A stretch of DNA of 64,000 bases from Tricholoma matsutake (GCA_026075535.2 AP026539.1:10788001-10852000); one strand, 5' to 3'. Counted from the first letter of the stretch, positions 23,977-35,879 are shown. Notes: generated from the sequence alone by a model not told the origin. Translations and numbers: made by a program.

Positions 23977-24449
23977 CTGGGTCAAATAAGACGGGTGTAA
24001 ACCAGGCCATTGTCCAGAAATTTGCGTTGGATATCCTTCCGACAGTGAGGCTTTGCTGGTCGAAACCCTCTGAGCAACGCATGAGTGAGACAAGTAAGAC
24101 AAGTAAGACGGAGCGATCAAGCTTCAAGTTCAAGAGTTGGGTTAGTACTTATATGGCCATATGTCACATGACACAAGCTCAAAAGTGTGCATGCACACTT
24201 TTGCTCAAGGTTACATCATCAAGGTTACATCATCAATTGAGACTCTCAATCCGGAAAAAAAGAAACATTCTGAGTCAGTGAGTTATTTCAGGTCGCCGTG
24301 GGCCAAATGACTTTTCACCTCTCTATTTTCAAAGAATCTGTGAATGGTACATGTCGACTGTCTCTAATGTGTCCGAGTCCAAATCCTCCTGCCAGGATTC
24401 TGCATCCAAAAGCTCTTCGTCAGAGGTCCCTCCTAGTGGTTCATTTTCT
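23977..24449. repeat. 473 bp segment duplicated in inverted orientation (copy 1)
   Basis: Contains the last codons of Plavaka, the spacer, and the first JmjC exon up to FDP. It matches 32831-33303 in reverse complement with the same length and about 15 differences by eye, mostly transitions. Confidence 0.9.
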
Positions 24450-27400
24450 CTTTCATCGATACCATACTCCAGCGCATCAAGTCCCTCCACACCCTCTTCA
24501 CCTCCGACTTCATTGTGTCCATGCTCTCCACATATCCATGGTTCAAGGCCATCAGCTTCGTCATCCTCAGGCTGTTCGATTTGAGGCAAGGAGTCATGAG
24601 CAACAGGGTTTGAATTGCAACAGTAAGTGTGCCCGATGTTAGGGCGACACCCACTATCTGCTAGCTAAGACCATGCGGGTTCTCTCTACAAGAAGCAGGC
24701 GGGATCCATGCTTGTGATGGGGGAATTGATGGTTTTGATGCGAGGGGTTATTAATAGGTGAGTTTGTTGAGATAGGCCTTTCACACTGAAAACATAGGTG
24801 GAATACCTAAGAGAACACAACTGGGGTCCCCTAGGCGTGTATTTAGGGTTTATATACTATGTTACATATATTGTACATTGTTGTTACTGACGTGTTCATA
24901 CATGCATGGACATATTGATGCATGCGAAATAAAATTCTCATGCTATCAAAGTGTAGCATCATTTGGCGTCATGTAGCGTAATTCGACATAATAAAATAAA
25001 AATGAAATTTTATTAGGTAATGGGGTGGTTTCCTAACACCCGATGCCTTGGCCCCGGTGATAACGCATCATCATGTCGTGATCTACAAAGCTGATGGCAC
25101 CAAAGTCAGTGTCCTTATCAGTCGTGTTAAACCTGCTTCAAGTTCTGATCCACTCACCATCCCACCTAGTACTCCTTCCAATCTTCACCATCTCGAGCAC
25201 ATTTGGACAGGGCCACCCCATCTGAGTGCCGCTTCCCCTTCGCAAATCAGGGAATGACATGACAGCTTCGCAGGACATCAGATGGATCAACAAAACCAAA
25301 GGCATCCTTGCTGGCCATGGGAGGGAAGGATAGCTGATCAAGATGGTGAGCCTTCCACCCCATTATGTCACTGCCATCAGCTACCTCCCAATGCTGATAC
25401 CATTGCACCCATAGGAAATCAAGTCGTCTAGGGCTATAGTCGACCATTCCTGGCCCTACATAAATGATGTTTGCGTGATAAATGCCCAGAATGCGCGCAT
25501 AAAGATAAGGGTGGCATTGTTCCCCCGTACTATTTAAGAGCATGATGTTGTGGTGTGTTGTGTTCGGGTTCAGAACATCCTGGGCTTGGCGGACATCATA
25601 GGCAGTGTAGTTGAGTCGAACTAGCCGATGGTTATATATGCGGTCACTTTTGAATAGGACATGGTTGATGCCATTACTGCAAGGATCTCTGGATGAAGAT
25701 GAAAGATGCAGTGCCGAGGAGGCTTCCTGCTGCACCATAAGCTGGATTCTAGGGAGAAGGTGGGCTTTCAATCTCGGAAGGAAGTCCTAGCAGCAGGGGC
25801 CTTAGAACGGATAAAGCAGTCTGCCAATCCTGCTCACCTTGACAGCAGGGTCACTGCAATTGTCCTGCAAAAATACTGGGAGAACTACTGGTTCGTTTTG
25901 TGATTTTCCAATGCAGTATCTTGGCATTGGTGAGGATGTGTACTCCGCCTCATCATAGTGAGAGGCCTTTCCTGCATTCAGTCTCCTTCAAATTTGGCGA
26001 ACACAGGCCTGGTGTCGCTCAATCTGAGCCAGCTGGTTCAGGTAGTTCTTTTTGCTCGTCTGCTTGTATCTGGACTTTGCGGTGCGATGCTCCAGTTCAC
26101 CCTGGTCAAGAACATGAAGTATAAAGATAACAAAGAGACTCATGTGCAGTGCTTACCAGTTCTGTAGAGTACAATTCTGTTGTGCCATATTCTCTTATCG
26201 TGTTAGCAACATCCCCTAGGGCGTGGTACTTGTAGGTGCTCATATTGAATTCCTTTAGCCCTTTACTCGCCTTTGCCGCATTGTCTTTCACTACCACAGC
26301 CCTGTCACCATTACCAGCCCCTAGCTCTTGGGTTGGGGGGTTTTTTTTGACCTGGGATGTTTTTTTCTGGGTGGCCTGCTTGTGCTTTCTAGCGCTCTCC
26401 TCCTTTTTGAGTTCGCGAGTAGTGAACATGGAGCAAGTCTTCATCTTGAACTCGCGGAGGGCCTGGCCTAGCGATGCCATCACACTATCCAAGATTGCTA
26501 GAGTTGCATCTGTGTGAAGACGCAGTTTAGCAAGACCATGCCAATGGCCCATGAGGAAAAGTAGCTTCAAAACCCGTTTATTGTGAGGTTCTGGCAAAAG
26601 GCCTTCGAAGACTGGGATTGCACACTAAATAACTCCAGTAAGTAAGGGAGCCTGACTCTTTGGTAGCCTTAACCTGTAGGAGATCTTTGAAGTCACGAGC
26701 AGCAAGCTGCTTCATCTCAGAGCAGTTCACCGAGAACTTTCGAATTGTGTCTCGAGAAAACGTTGGCACTTCCCAGTATCTAATCTGAGTGCATCAGTGC
26801 TGCAGCATCGTTATGATGATTTTGTGAAAGGCACTTCACCGTCGATCTAGCTCACTAGTAAGGGTACTGTGGGTAGGCCCTGCACTTTCCAAGATGCGTA
26901 GCAGGTGGATGAACAGGGATCTCCATGTGCCCAGCTCCACCTCATGCATGATGTCAACAATGGCCATGGGAAACATGTCAAAGCCCAACGGAGCAAGCAT
27001 GTCAGAAAATGTGTTCTTAAAACAATAAAAATTACCCCAGTACTCAAGAGAAGCAACCACTGGCAAGCATATTGCAGAGGGGATCATCGACTCAGCATCC
27101 ATTAATCTCTTCACTGGAGCACTATCAACAGCATAGTTTCCCTCTTGGATGAACTTTTGGGCATCGGAGATGTGCCTTCGACGGGCTGCAGTGTCTCTCC
27201 AAGCGAGGGTCTGTTGCCTCCTGGCATCATGGGCCATTCCAATTTTAAAGGCATCAGACAGAGGGATAAGACAGCGAGGGCATGGATGGCTCCCCAAGTT
27301 TTTTATGCTGACCAGCAAAATCCTATCGGTTGTGTTCAGTTATAAAGTGAAGGCATGAATGAAGTGGTGCTGAATAGCCTACTTTTCTGGGTAATCTGCC

Positions 27401-29132
27401 GAGTATGTGAATATCCAAAGGTAGAACTGCCTTGCAAGCCCATCTGCACATGTTACAATTACACCGTGGATGTATGCTTCAACAAATTCATCATCTAAGA
27501 TGGCCTTCCATTGTGCATGGAACAACTCTCAATTACAGTATGGCATAAAAGCTGGGCTGAGGCCTTTGCCCCCAGTTTTAGAAGTGACAAAGTCCTTGAA
27601 CTCGTCTGGAAGCTGGGAAAAAAGCTAAGGAAGCCCATCATCAAATGGGCTAAGATACTGACCTTATGGAAGTATGCAACATGATTACAAAGATGAAGTG
27701 AGGGTTTCCCGCGATGGTATTTTGAGTCATTCCCAAAGAATAAATACAAAGGCCAAAGCTTTGTCTCACCAAAGGAAGTAAGATGAGTCTGATCCGAGGC
27801 GAACATCAATCCAACAACAACATGTGGAAGGCTGCACCCAGGCTCTCCCTGCAATGCCTGCAGCTCCATATGGGCTTTAAGAAAGGCTGGTGAGGTGTAA
27901 AGCTTGCCGTGAACCCGGATCGATGGGTCCTCTGATGCAGAGCTTCCCTGATGGGCTGACTGCCATTTGAGCTCATAGGGTTCAATGTGGAAATGCCAGA
28001 ACTCGTGATCATCAATCAATTTCTCTTTTAGGATCAATACAATGCTGCGATGGTGAAAATCATGAACAACATAGTCCTGAAGGCCCGGCGATGCAGTGAA
28101 GCGATGGAATGGGACTTGAATGGTTACAGATGTTTGCTGCCATCCGGGGGCCGAGTTGTCTTCATCCTCCCACATCGCCTCTCTGTCCCCACCTAGTTCA
28201 TCGTCAATAGAATCCCATTTGGTATCTCTGACATTGTTGGGGTGAAAGTCCAGCCTAGTGATGATGTCTATGAGGTTTTTAAAGTTTTTTTTTGTCTTTT
28301 GTACACCGTCACCCCAGTACCATTCCCCTAGAGCAAAGGAGCTATGATTTGGGTAAGGCCCCAAGTCCACTTCATGACTCAGTGGGGGGTTGCTGACATC
28401 AGACAGTGCATTGAAGTCATTGAACTCCTCTGGATCGTGGGATGGGTACTTGGTGCTGTAATAGCAGCGTGATAAACTGAAAGCATTGCAAGGCGATCGC
28501 AAGATTGGGTGGCCTGATTCCTTGTCCACTGAAAGATTGTTGCTTGTGGGAAAGCTACTACTGGCAGTAGAACTAGGACCTCCATCAGCTTCCTCTGGTC
28601 GGACAGTGTACAATTCACTCGGAGGAGGCAGTGAGGCAGAAGCCTGGGGCAGATCATCCCAGTATCTGTTCGGAATCTGCACCTGGCGCCGTTGCCTTCT
28701 CTGCGCCAATGACAGGTGGCTGTCCACATCAGCCCCAGAAGGCATATGGACCTCCACTTCTGGTGCTGAGTGACTGGCTGGTGGAGGTGAACTGACAGGC
28801 AACTAGTCAATGCAAAAACAGGCACTGTTGGATCCAAGTCAGCCCTCAATTTGCATGAAAAAATCAATAAGACTCACTGGCACTGATGCTACAACTTCCT
28901 CATTGAAATTGAGAGCTGCCAGACTTTCTTCCCGCCGCTGCCATTTTTGTTCTCTTCGCTCTCCAAATGCTTGCTTTGCCTTTGATAGCATGCTTGTAAT
29001 TTGCTTTTTGGCCCAGGTGCACATCTGCATATGATGATTCAGAGCAGGGTGCTGCAAGAATGACTTGCCACAAATGCACTGCAGTGCAGGGCTGGGAAGC
29101 ATCCACCTAGAATGAACACCATATGGTTGCAC
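24329..29132 (-). pseudogene. Plavaka-type transposase, decayed
   Basis: Minus-strand exons. The N-terminus (29132-28839) has a Cys/His cluster CICGKSFLQHPALNHHMQMC. The main block (28802-27600) has IQVPFHRFTASPGLQDYVV, SIRVHGKLYTSPAFLKAH, VVVGLMFASDQTHLTSFG (first acidic residue) and KLWPLYLFFGND. A break follows, then 27318-26836 with NLGSHPCPRCLIPL and MAIVDIMHEVELGTWRSLF (second acidic cluster); then 26769-26578 and 26597-26160 with LLFLMGHWHGLAKLRLHTDA; and 25771-25050 with VLFKSDRIYNHRLVRLNYTA and DEDAFGFVDP-like sequence. A solo LTR (24637-25038) follows, then an acidic C-terminus ending at 24329. Plavaka is an agaricomycete cut-and-paste DDE family related to CMC elements. Frame breaks near 27600, 26110 and 25300 plus the LTR make it inactive. 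Terminal inverted repeats were not found. Confidence 0.85.
24637..25038 (-). mobile_element. Solo LTR, family 1 (402 bp)
   Basis: Minus orientation, TGTTAGGAAACC to CCTAACA, with perfect 5 bp duplications cccga (24632-24636 and 25039-25043). It cuts the C-terminal part of the Plavaka transposase. Confidence 0.95.
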
Positions 29133-29460
29133 AGTGATTGCGAGATGTGGAAAACTAGCGTCATCGAGAGAGTTGGGGATGTGGTCAAATTTGGATCATT
29201 CATCAAACATGCGCTGTGTAGTGCTGAGACTCAACAAATTCATGCGAGCCTAATTCTATATTCTGTCGGTGGATCAGCAGCCTGGTCAAAATTCAGCTTA
29301 TGAATTGGCAGAGAATTCTGTGAGTTGCACTACGCTTAGACGGGAAAATAATTGTGATGCTTGATGGCAATGTGATGTACTCAGGAATTCAAGCAGTCAT
29401 CTCCCTGATCCTCTGCTCCCTTGAATAGTCATTTCTCTGATTGCTCATTTAGTTTTCTAC
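29133..29460. other. Intergenic spacer upstream of Plavaka
   Basis: Contains short minus and plus ORFs without motifs; probably upstream region of the Plavaka gene. Nothing supported. Confidence 0.2.
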
Positions 29461-29472
29461 ACATGGCTGAAT

Positions 29473-30476
29473 GTGTATAAAGCTGGGGGCAGCCAGATTC
29501 ACAAGACCTGCATATCTTCTTTGATGTCGCATTCTGCTACTCGGCTGTCCACTCCTATGACCAACTCCACAACTCAGATCATGCGCGGCCTCAAACGCGA
29601 GTACGCATTCATCATCGAGTCTTCTGACTTGATAGACCACACTCCCATGCCCCAAGGGACTGCTGTAGTTTGCGAAGGACATGTGCTACCGGCCAGTCTG
29701 ATGCAAAACTCCAATTCGGAGGCACCATGGAGCCTTACCTTTGCAGTTCATGGTGTGTCAAAGTGTTAGGCTATTTTGTGAGTTCTCACCTTGACTCAGA
29801 TGCCAAGGAGAAGATACCCCAGCATAGCATCCTAGTCCAGCAATGCTCCACTGTAAGGCTGTTCACATATGGAGGCACATACTGCCGTGTTCATCCTTTA
29901 TTCTATGCCTTAATAAATTTGTCTTTCTGTTTACTAGATGTAGCATTCGACACCTTTGACCCATCAAATGTGCCACTTCCTGACTATGCCCTTATATTAC
30001 AAATGGATTGGGTGATTGATGCCAGTGTCACTCAGGAGCAGTTTTTCTCTCTCTTCACTCAGTGCGATGAGTGCCACACTTGTCTCCCAAGCCAGAACAA
30101 GTTCTATCATGAGTGTGAGCAGGCACTTTCACAGCACCAGAAGGCACTTTCCCACACCAGCAATAAGGAGTACATCCTTCAACCACAAACGTGTGGGCTT
30201 CCAATTGATAGATTCTCATCGCTCTTTGCAAATTGCCTCATGAGTGTCAAAGTTGTTGAAGCAGATTCCACGTCTTGGCCCGAGGATATGGTCACTCATG
30301 TGCATCTAAATTCCGAGGACTCGGGGTATGCTTTTGATGCTAGCTACAGGTTGCCAAGCAGGTCCAGACTTCACGGACCAACATCTACAGCCTTGCAAGA
30401 CAAAATGTGCACTGCTTCTACAAGCTGGACCTGTTAGAAGAGCAGGCTTCGGGGTGCTCAGAAGAGCAGCTAGCGG
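29473..30476 (+). CDS. Unrecognised multi-exon gene, truncated by an LTR
   Basis: Plus-strand coding-like stretches: 29521-29710 with TQIMRGLKREYAFIIESSDL, and 29930-30437 with VAFDTFDPSNVPLPDYALIL, MDWVIDASVTQEQFFSLFTQ, CDECHTCLPSQNKFYHECEQ and SCVKVVE-like sequence. Frames change at places compatible with short introns (for example near 29760 and 29935). The sequence ends at the family-3 LTR at 30477. No domain recognised. It could be one gene with 31679-32648, since both are on the same strand on either side of the LTR, but this is not shown. Confidence 0.35.
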
Positions 30477-31674
30477 TGATGATGCTCAACCCAGGAAAAC
30501 CACCAGAACTGCCGATGAGGCAATCGATGATGTTTGCAAGACATTCGGAAAGTTCATGGTCAAACCTCTGAGAAGATTACTAGTTAACACTAGTCATGAA
30601 GGTAGTGTTATGAGAGATGAAGGCGTTTGTCGTGGTCCGATCAAGTATCGATCGATATTGAGGGCGATCGACGAGATCGATGGCGAACGAGTTCTATCGT
30701 CGATGGTTGATATGTGAATTATGGGGACCTTTCGATTGGTCGATATGTGAATTATGGGGACCTTTTGATAGGTCGATGGTATGCGAAGGGTGCGGCAAAC
30801 TGCTATAAAGTGTTGGAAGGGTTGCTAGAACTAATGATGAGAGGATCGAGGGAGGATCGAGGATGTGACGATTGCAGAGGTTTCTCGTTGATCGAGAAAA
30901 CCCGCAGAGACTTAGATTGTTTTAGAAAGTTGATTGGATGCTTAGAACTGTATACGAGACGATATGTGAAGACAATTTCTTGTTATTTTCAAGTAGATAC
31001 TACAGAGTTTTATATGTTTTAAAGAAACTTCCTAAAATGGAATGAGAAACATGTGTAGAACATGAGGCAAAAGATATGAGTTAAGGCACAAGGCCATAAA
31101 GGAGACTGGAATCTGAACAAGAAAGATATATATATCATATGATGAAAGAGTAATAAAAGGAAAGAACTAAAAGAGACTGTCCTTTGTGTATAAACTGCGC
31201 TAAGTCTCACAATAATGCATCCAGCAGGTTCTGTGCACGATAGGGACTTGGAACGAGGCTGACCTATGATCAGCAGGTTTGAGCATGAGTTGGAATATGT
31301 CCTAGTGCATGATCTTCCACCATTTAGATAACAAAGGTGGCGCCCGATGTCGCTCGTAGTTTCTCGATATCGATCAATGACACTCGATGATGGTCGACGA
31401 TGGTCGATCGTGGTTGCGGCTTGTTTGAAGTTGGTCGGGGATGTTTGATGGTCATGTAGGGGAATCTTAGTGACTTTTGGGGTAGTCCTAAGGTTGTGCA
31501 ATGTGGGCTTTTGATACGATCAATGTCACTGGTGATGTTTCGATGCAGTCGATATGATATCGTGATCGATAGAGTGGGTCGCACTGCATCTGGGACATTG
31601 TAGGAGTTAGCCAACGTGATTAGAATGATGCTAAAGTGGTGAATCGGTCCTTGAGCTGAGGAGACGACCTATCA
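30477..31674 (-). mobile_element. Solo LTR, family 3 variant (1198 bp)
   Basis: Minus orientation: TGATAGGTCGTCTCC at 31674 and GGGTTGAGCATCATCA ending at 30477. Flanked by identical 4 bp gcgg (30473-30476 and 31675-31678). Closest to the copy at 4411-5485 (shared GCCGCC/ACCTTTGT region and AGTCCCT promoter-side block). Confidence 0.85.
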
Positions 31675-31678
31675 GCGG

Positions 31679-32648
31679 GAAAGAACGCCGAGCATGCCGC
31701 CTGCAAGGCAAAAGAATTGCTTGACAACCAAGGCTATGTCCACGGGCTCGATGAAGAGGTAAGCTGAAGTTCATGCCATATGAAGAGGTTGGACCGAGCT
31801 TAACTATCGACAGGGAAAGGTCTTCGAGCTCTTCGGGAGTGATGGGCTGAAGGCTTTCGCGGCCGAGGTCATGAAGTCACCAGCTGTGATGTTGAACAAG
31901 GAGCTCTTCATGCCGCACCTGGGTTTTGGGTGCATCTCCTTTCTCACTATTTGCGTAGGTGCATGGGTCATGGATCACATTCTGTCACTCACCCCTGCTC
32001 AAGCTCTGCTCAGCATTGCAGGAGGTTGCTGAGAAAAACACTAGTTCAAAAGCAGCTGGTAAGTCCAGGGATGGAGACAAGTGGGTGAGTAAAAGGGGAA
32101 AGCCCTCGACTTACCTTAGTGGTGATAAATGGAAGAACAAGCAACATGTGCTAACTGAGCAGCTGAGGGCTCTTTGGGATGACCCAGAAGAGGAGATGAC
32201 ATGGAGGAGAATCTGGAACATGGGATACAGCAGGGATGAACAAGGCCCAGCTGTCGTCCCTTCAATGGGCCCATCCTCCCAGCCAGCTCCTGTTCCCACC
32301 GAGCAGCCAGACAGCTGGGCAGAGCCTTTCTCCAATAGTGGGCAGGCTCCATTTGACCCTGCCATGACTTTGCGAGGTGACATCCCAGGAATGCCTTCCA
32401 ATCCTGGGGAGGCACCATTTCTTTCAAATGTGTATGGTGCGGCCAACTATACAATAGGCCCCGGCTACACCCCCAGCTTCATGCCTGCTTATGTTGATCC
32501 TAAGTACCAACAATGGTTGGCAGAGGATGGGTTTGTTTACCAGAATCCAGGACCATTTGATGCAAGTGCTAGCAGTACCGGCCAAGCACTCCCACCAGGT
32601 GACGGATCATTTGGCTATGCCTCTGGGTACTACCACCCATACAGCTGA
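31679..32648 (+). CDS. Unrecognised gene, 3' exons
   Basis: Exon pieces separated by plausible GT-AG introns: KELLDNQGYVHGLDEE then GTAAGC...CGACAG (31758-31813); GKVFELFGSDGLKAFAAEVM and LFMPHLGFGCISFLTIC, then GTAGGT...CTCAG (about 31954-32013); then EVAEKNTSSKAAGKSRDGDK onward in one open frame to the stop at 32648. The last part is Pro/Ser/Gly/Tyr-rich (NYTIGPGYTPSFMPAYVD) and looks disordered. It appears intact from the LTR edge to the stop, better preserved than its neighbours. No domain recognised. Confidence 0.5.
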
Positions 32649-32830
32649 GGGGAGAAGGGTTGAGCCCTGTCTAAGTTGGGCTTAGTTTGGCGTGCTGAAG
32701 TCATTTTTTCTGCTTGAATTTTATTTTAGCTGTCTCAATTTGGACAACCCCTAGCCTCCTGTATAGATGCACTGTGTCTTTTTGTCTGTTGTCTGGGAAG
32801 AGGGTGATACTTGTATATATGATCAATTTT
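32649..32830. other. Probable 3' UTR region
   Basis: Follows the stop codon at 32646-32648 and runs into the inverted duplication; TTTGTCTGTTGTCTGG and TTGTATATATG near its end. No signal identified with confidence. Confidence 0.3.
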
Positions 32831-33303
32831 AGAAAATGAACTGCTAGGAGGGACCTCTGATGAAGAGCTTTTGGATGCGGAATCCTGGCAGGAGGATTTG
32901 GACTCGGACACATTAGAGACAGTCGACATGTACCATTCACAGATACTTTGAAAATAGAGAGGTGAAAAGTCATTTGGCCCACGGCGACCTGAAATAACTC
33001 ACTGACTCAGAATGTTTCTTTTTTTCCGGATTGAGAGTCTCGATTGATGATGTAACCTTGATGATGTAACCTTGAGCAAAAGGGTGCATGCACACTTTTG
33101 AGCTCATGTCATGTGACATATGGCCATATAAGTACTAACCCAACTCTTGAACTTGAAGCTTGATCACTCCATCTTACTTGTCTTACTTGTCTCACTCATG
33201 CATCGCTCAGAGGGTTTCGACCAGCAAAGCCTCGCTGTCGGAAGGATATCCAACGCAAATTTCTGGACAATGGCCTGGTTTACACCCATCTTATTTGACC
33301 CAG
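32831..33303 (+). repeat. 473 bp segment duplicated in inverted orientation (copy 2)
   Basis: Reverse-complement match to 23977-24449. It carries the tail of a Plavaka open frame (SDEELLDAESWQEDLD to stop near 32951) and the first exon of the JmjC-like gene (EGFDQQSLAVGRISNANFW to FDP) in the same head-to-tail order. Homology stops abruptly at AGAAAATGAA on one side and at GACCCAG on the other. So both genes are represented only by their junction here. Confidence 0.9.
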
Positions 33304-33479
33304 TGCTTTGTACTTACAAAGCATCAGGTGACATTTTTACTGATTTGAAGAACTGTGACTGTTTTGCGTTGCAATCACGTGTTGAATGTACCCACTTATA
33401 TAACACAATTTCTTTTGTTTATCCTACAAACACCTTCCCCTGCCAAATCGCCATGCATGCTCCTCATTGCTGAGCTTGA
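33304..33479. other. Spacer after the inverted duplication
   Basis: Unique sequence following the end of homology with the JmjC exon. Nothing recognised. Confidence 0.2.
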
Positions 33480-34918
33480 TGACATGGGGGCCTCACCATC
33501 TTCCCCACCTCTCTTTTCACTACCACCACCATCTTCTCATCCCTGCCGGGATGGTGCCACAAGGGCAGCATCCTCCTCCTTGACTCCATCATCCCCCCCT
33601 TTCACAAGCACTGCATCACCTCAAGCACTTGACCCTACTCCAGAGAGAACACTGCTGTTAAATCAGATGAGGTGTGTGCAGGTCTACAGTGGTTGAGTCT
33701 GTTTCCCTCACTGAATCTCCTACAGCCCCCCTCCCCTCCTCTATGCCACACCCTGTCGCCTACAAATGCTTCTCAGTGACTATGTTGCCTGCAATGAACC
33801 ACTTTCTTGTGCAGCCATGATCAAGGCTTGTGACTCCGAGATTAAAGATGATTTCCTGGCACTTCAATCCTCTGGCCTCCAACTTGGGACCCTGCTTCAG
33901 GAAGGAGCTTCAAAAGGCAGCTGTTTCACCCCAGAGTCCACTATGCTCAAGCCTCAAAACAGGCAGCCGGTGGAAGAAGCCCTCCCCTGCATTTATGATT
34001 CAGACCTCAGTGAACCCAATCCCCCAGCTTTCCAGGTGGAGAGCCAGAAGCGTGCACATGAGATGGGGGGGAATGCTGGTGGATTGTGGATGTGAGCAAC
34101 TCAGGCTTCCTTTATCTCCTTTCACCCCTTTGCTAAGAGCAAGACAGCTATGGATCACCATGTGCCCCTCCGTCCACAGCCCAGCAGTCCCCCAAGCTGC
34201 TCGGTGCAGTGCCTGCTCCAGTGCCAAAGAAGCGATGAAAGACTGCACCAGCTTCAATCGAGGTGACTCAGCCCCTGGAAGCGGCTGCCCCCATGAGCAA
34301 AAGGGTCAGGAAGAGGGGCCTTGGGTCAAAGAGGCCGAGGGCAGGGAGAGAGAAGCAGGAGCAGAAGGCAGGCATGAGTGAGGGCAGAACGCGCCGGCTT
34401 CGTGAGCGGACCTTCCAAGAGGGAGAGGCGGTGTGCTCGGATGAGTTCTCAATGCAGCAGCACGGCTCTGCATCTTCATCAGGTTGGCAAGGTTGGGCCC
34501 CACCGAAAAAAATACAGGAAGAGCTCAGGAGGTTGTATAAAAGTGGAGAGATCCTGCAGCTACTGCGGGTGTTCTTCCCCATCCCCTACCAAGTGCCCCC
34601 CAGGTAAGTAGATCCCTTGTGTGTGGAAACTGCACTGATCACAGGGAAAGTGTTCTGAAAGAGCGGGGGACCTTCCTCGTGGATGCCGATGGCTGCGTGT
34701 TCACCTACCGCTCCTTTCAAGCCCAGTGGCTCCACTCTCAGGCCGGTGAGCTCTCCGAAGCAACACAGGCACTACTCAGTGATGCCCTCATGGACCAATC
34801 ACTAGAGAAGAAGTGCAAGCTTGGGCCCTGTGGGCCCCACTTCCCCTGTATTATTGGGCACCAGCAACAGTACCAACGGGTAAGCCTGTCCATCCTGAAG
34901 CCCAAGGGGGTCCTCTGA
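33480..34918 (+). CDS. Unrecognised Ser/Pro-rich gene, probably multi-exon
   Basis: Starts with a Ser/Pro-rich N-terminus (33480-33690, DDMGASPSSPPLFSLPPPS). 33766-34095 reads LLSDYVACNEPLSCAAMIKA. A basic stretch follows (about 34290-34410, RVRKRGLGSKRPRAGREKQE). 34440-34600 has PPKKIQEELRRLYKSGEILQ, then FFPIPYQVPPR before GTAAGT. The last exon (34619-34918) has CGNCTDHRES and ends LSILKPKGVL. May be the 5' part of the oxygenase-like gene that follows, but the stop at 34916 argues for separate genes or decay. Confidence 0.35.
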
Positions 34919-35039
34919 CACTCCCGGGATTTTAGAGCACCGATCTCACCACATTCCACAAAAACAACCTTGCAAAAGTTGAAGTCTTCATGAAGGTGCC
35001 CATCATAGTTCGGATAAAGTGAACTGTTGGAGCGCTTGG

Positions 35040-35790
35040 CTCCTCTCTTTCTGATGCCCACACAGCAGGTGGGTGGAGCAGGTCGTGCAGCAGGTTTTTC
35101 CCAGGGTTGCCAAGCACTTTGATGAATCCTCCAGTTGGTACAAGAAGAGGGGCATCATGCCTCTCTTTGGCGTGTATTGGAACCTGTGCATAAATGCCTC
35201 CTTCCCAAATCAGGTGTGAGTACACTGTGGCCCCCATGCAGACCAAAAAAACATAGTGGGCATCTGCACCCTGCTGGTCTACGAGCTTCCTGGCAGTCAG
35301 TGCACCTTTCTTTTGGAGACAGTTTGCTCACAGGGTTTTCAGCGAACTTCAACCACACAATGAGGTCCTGGCTTGTCATCTGGGAGGCAGGGGTTGTGAT
35401 TGAGCTCCCACCCTGGGTGCTCCTTCTATACCCATCCTCCCTCCTATACCACTTCAACATTGACATTCATGGTAGGTCTCCCAAAGGGTTTTTTTTACCC
35501 ATCTTACTGCACCCCAGCTATTCAGTTCCTGGCAACAGATGGTCTGCAGTGACCAACTCCTGCAAACTCCAGGCCTATCACAGCAGGTGATGAATGCAGT
35601 CGAGGAAGCCTGGTGTACTTCAACCAGGCAACCATGTACCAGACATCAGAGACAGGGTATGCAACAATTGGAGAAGCTGTTGAAGCAGGGGACTTGGGTA
35701 AAGTGGACTATGGAATGAGTGCCCAAGCAGCATTCACGAAGTATGCAAAGTACTTTCCAGTAAAGACAGCACCATGTGCACATTAGCTGA
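35040..35790 (+). pseudogene. 2-oxoglutarate/Fe(II) oxygenase-like gene (TET/JBP-like fold candidate)
   Basis: Plus strand, frames shifting: FPRVAKHFDESSSWYKKRG then MPLFGVYWNLCINASFPNQV (35098-35215) ending at a GTGAGT donor. The next exon has PHADQKNIVGICTLLVYELP (about 35239) with an H-x-D pair. Then FNHTMRSWLVIWEAGVVIEL, PPWVLLLYPSSLLYHFNIDI (about 35352-35470) with a downstream His. The end is RGSLVYFNQATMYQTSETGY (about 35605) to a stop at about 35786. H-x-D plus a distal His on a beta-rich scaffold is the Fe-binding pattern of 2-oxoglutarate oxygenases; related uncharacterised proteins are common in mushrooms. Frame changes at about 35290-35340 and 35490-35600 suggest decay or introns. 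Substrate unknown. Confidence 0.45.
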
Positions 35791-35879
35791 ACTTGGACAA
35801 ATAGCACTATTACTATGATTATCTGAGGACTAGCAACTGTAATAGGAGTCTTTCCTGCACCTGATAATCCCACCAATCA

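Larger units (their letters stand above)
19189..24082 (-). pseudogene. JmjC-domain oxygenase-like gene, decayed
   Basis: Multi-exon minus gene. I chose the ATG at 24082 (MRCSEGFDQQ). Exon 1 has FWTMAWFTPVLFDPEG and RLGQSHPEFQ, then an intron with GTAAGA...TTGCAG (about 23935-23880), then FIDTTTGWEQLETTSDIQ. After a solo LTR (23171-23596) come a helical region (23150-22930), GTNHAASMEIPLCVALGISP (about 22720) and a Lys-rich segment NTKKRKRKEIERLG (about 21620). The JmjC core at 20590-20150 has WGLAATSGAHHKFHLDADGF (the Fe-binding H-x-D), CKWWVIATP, and RPGTLHAVFTP with the distal His. TEHAADSRTLLCRLLIHTYE follows. The C-terminus is an Asp/Asn/Glu tract (19385-19280). JmjC proteins use Fe(II) and 2-oxoglutarate; the substrate is unknown. 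At least two frameshifts plus the LTR indicate a pseudogene. Confidence 0.6.
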
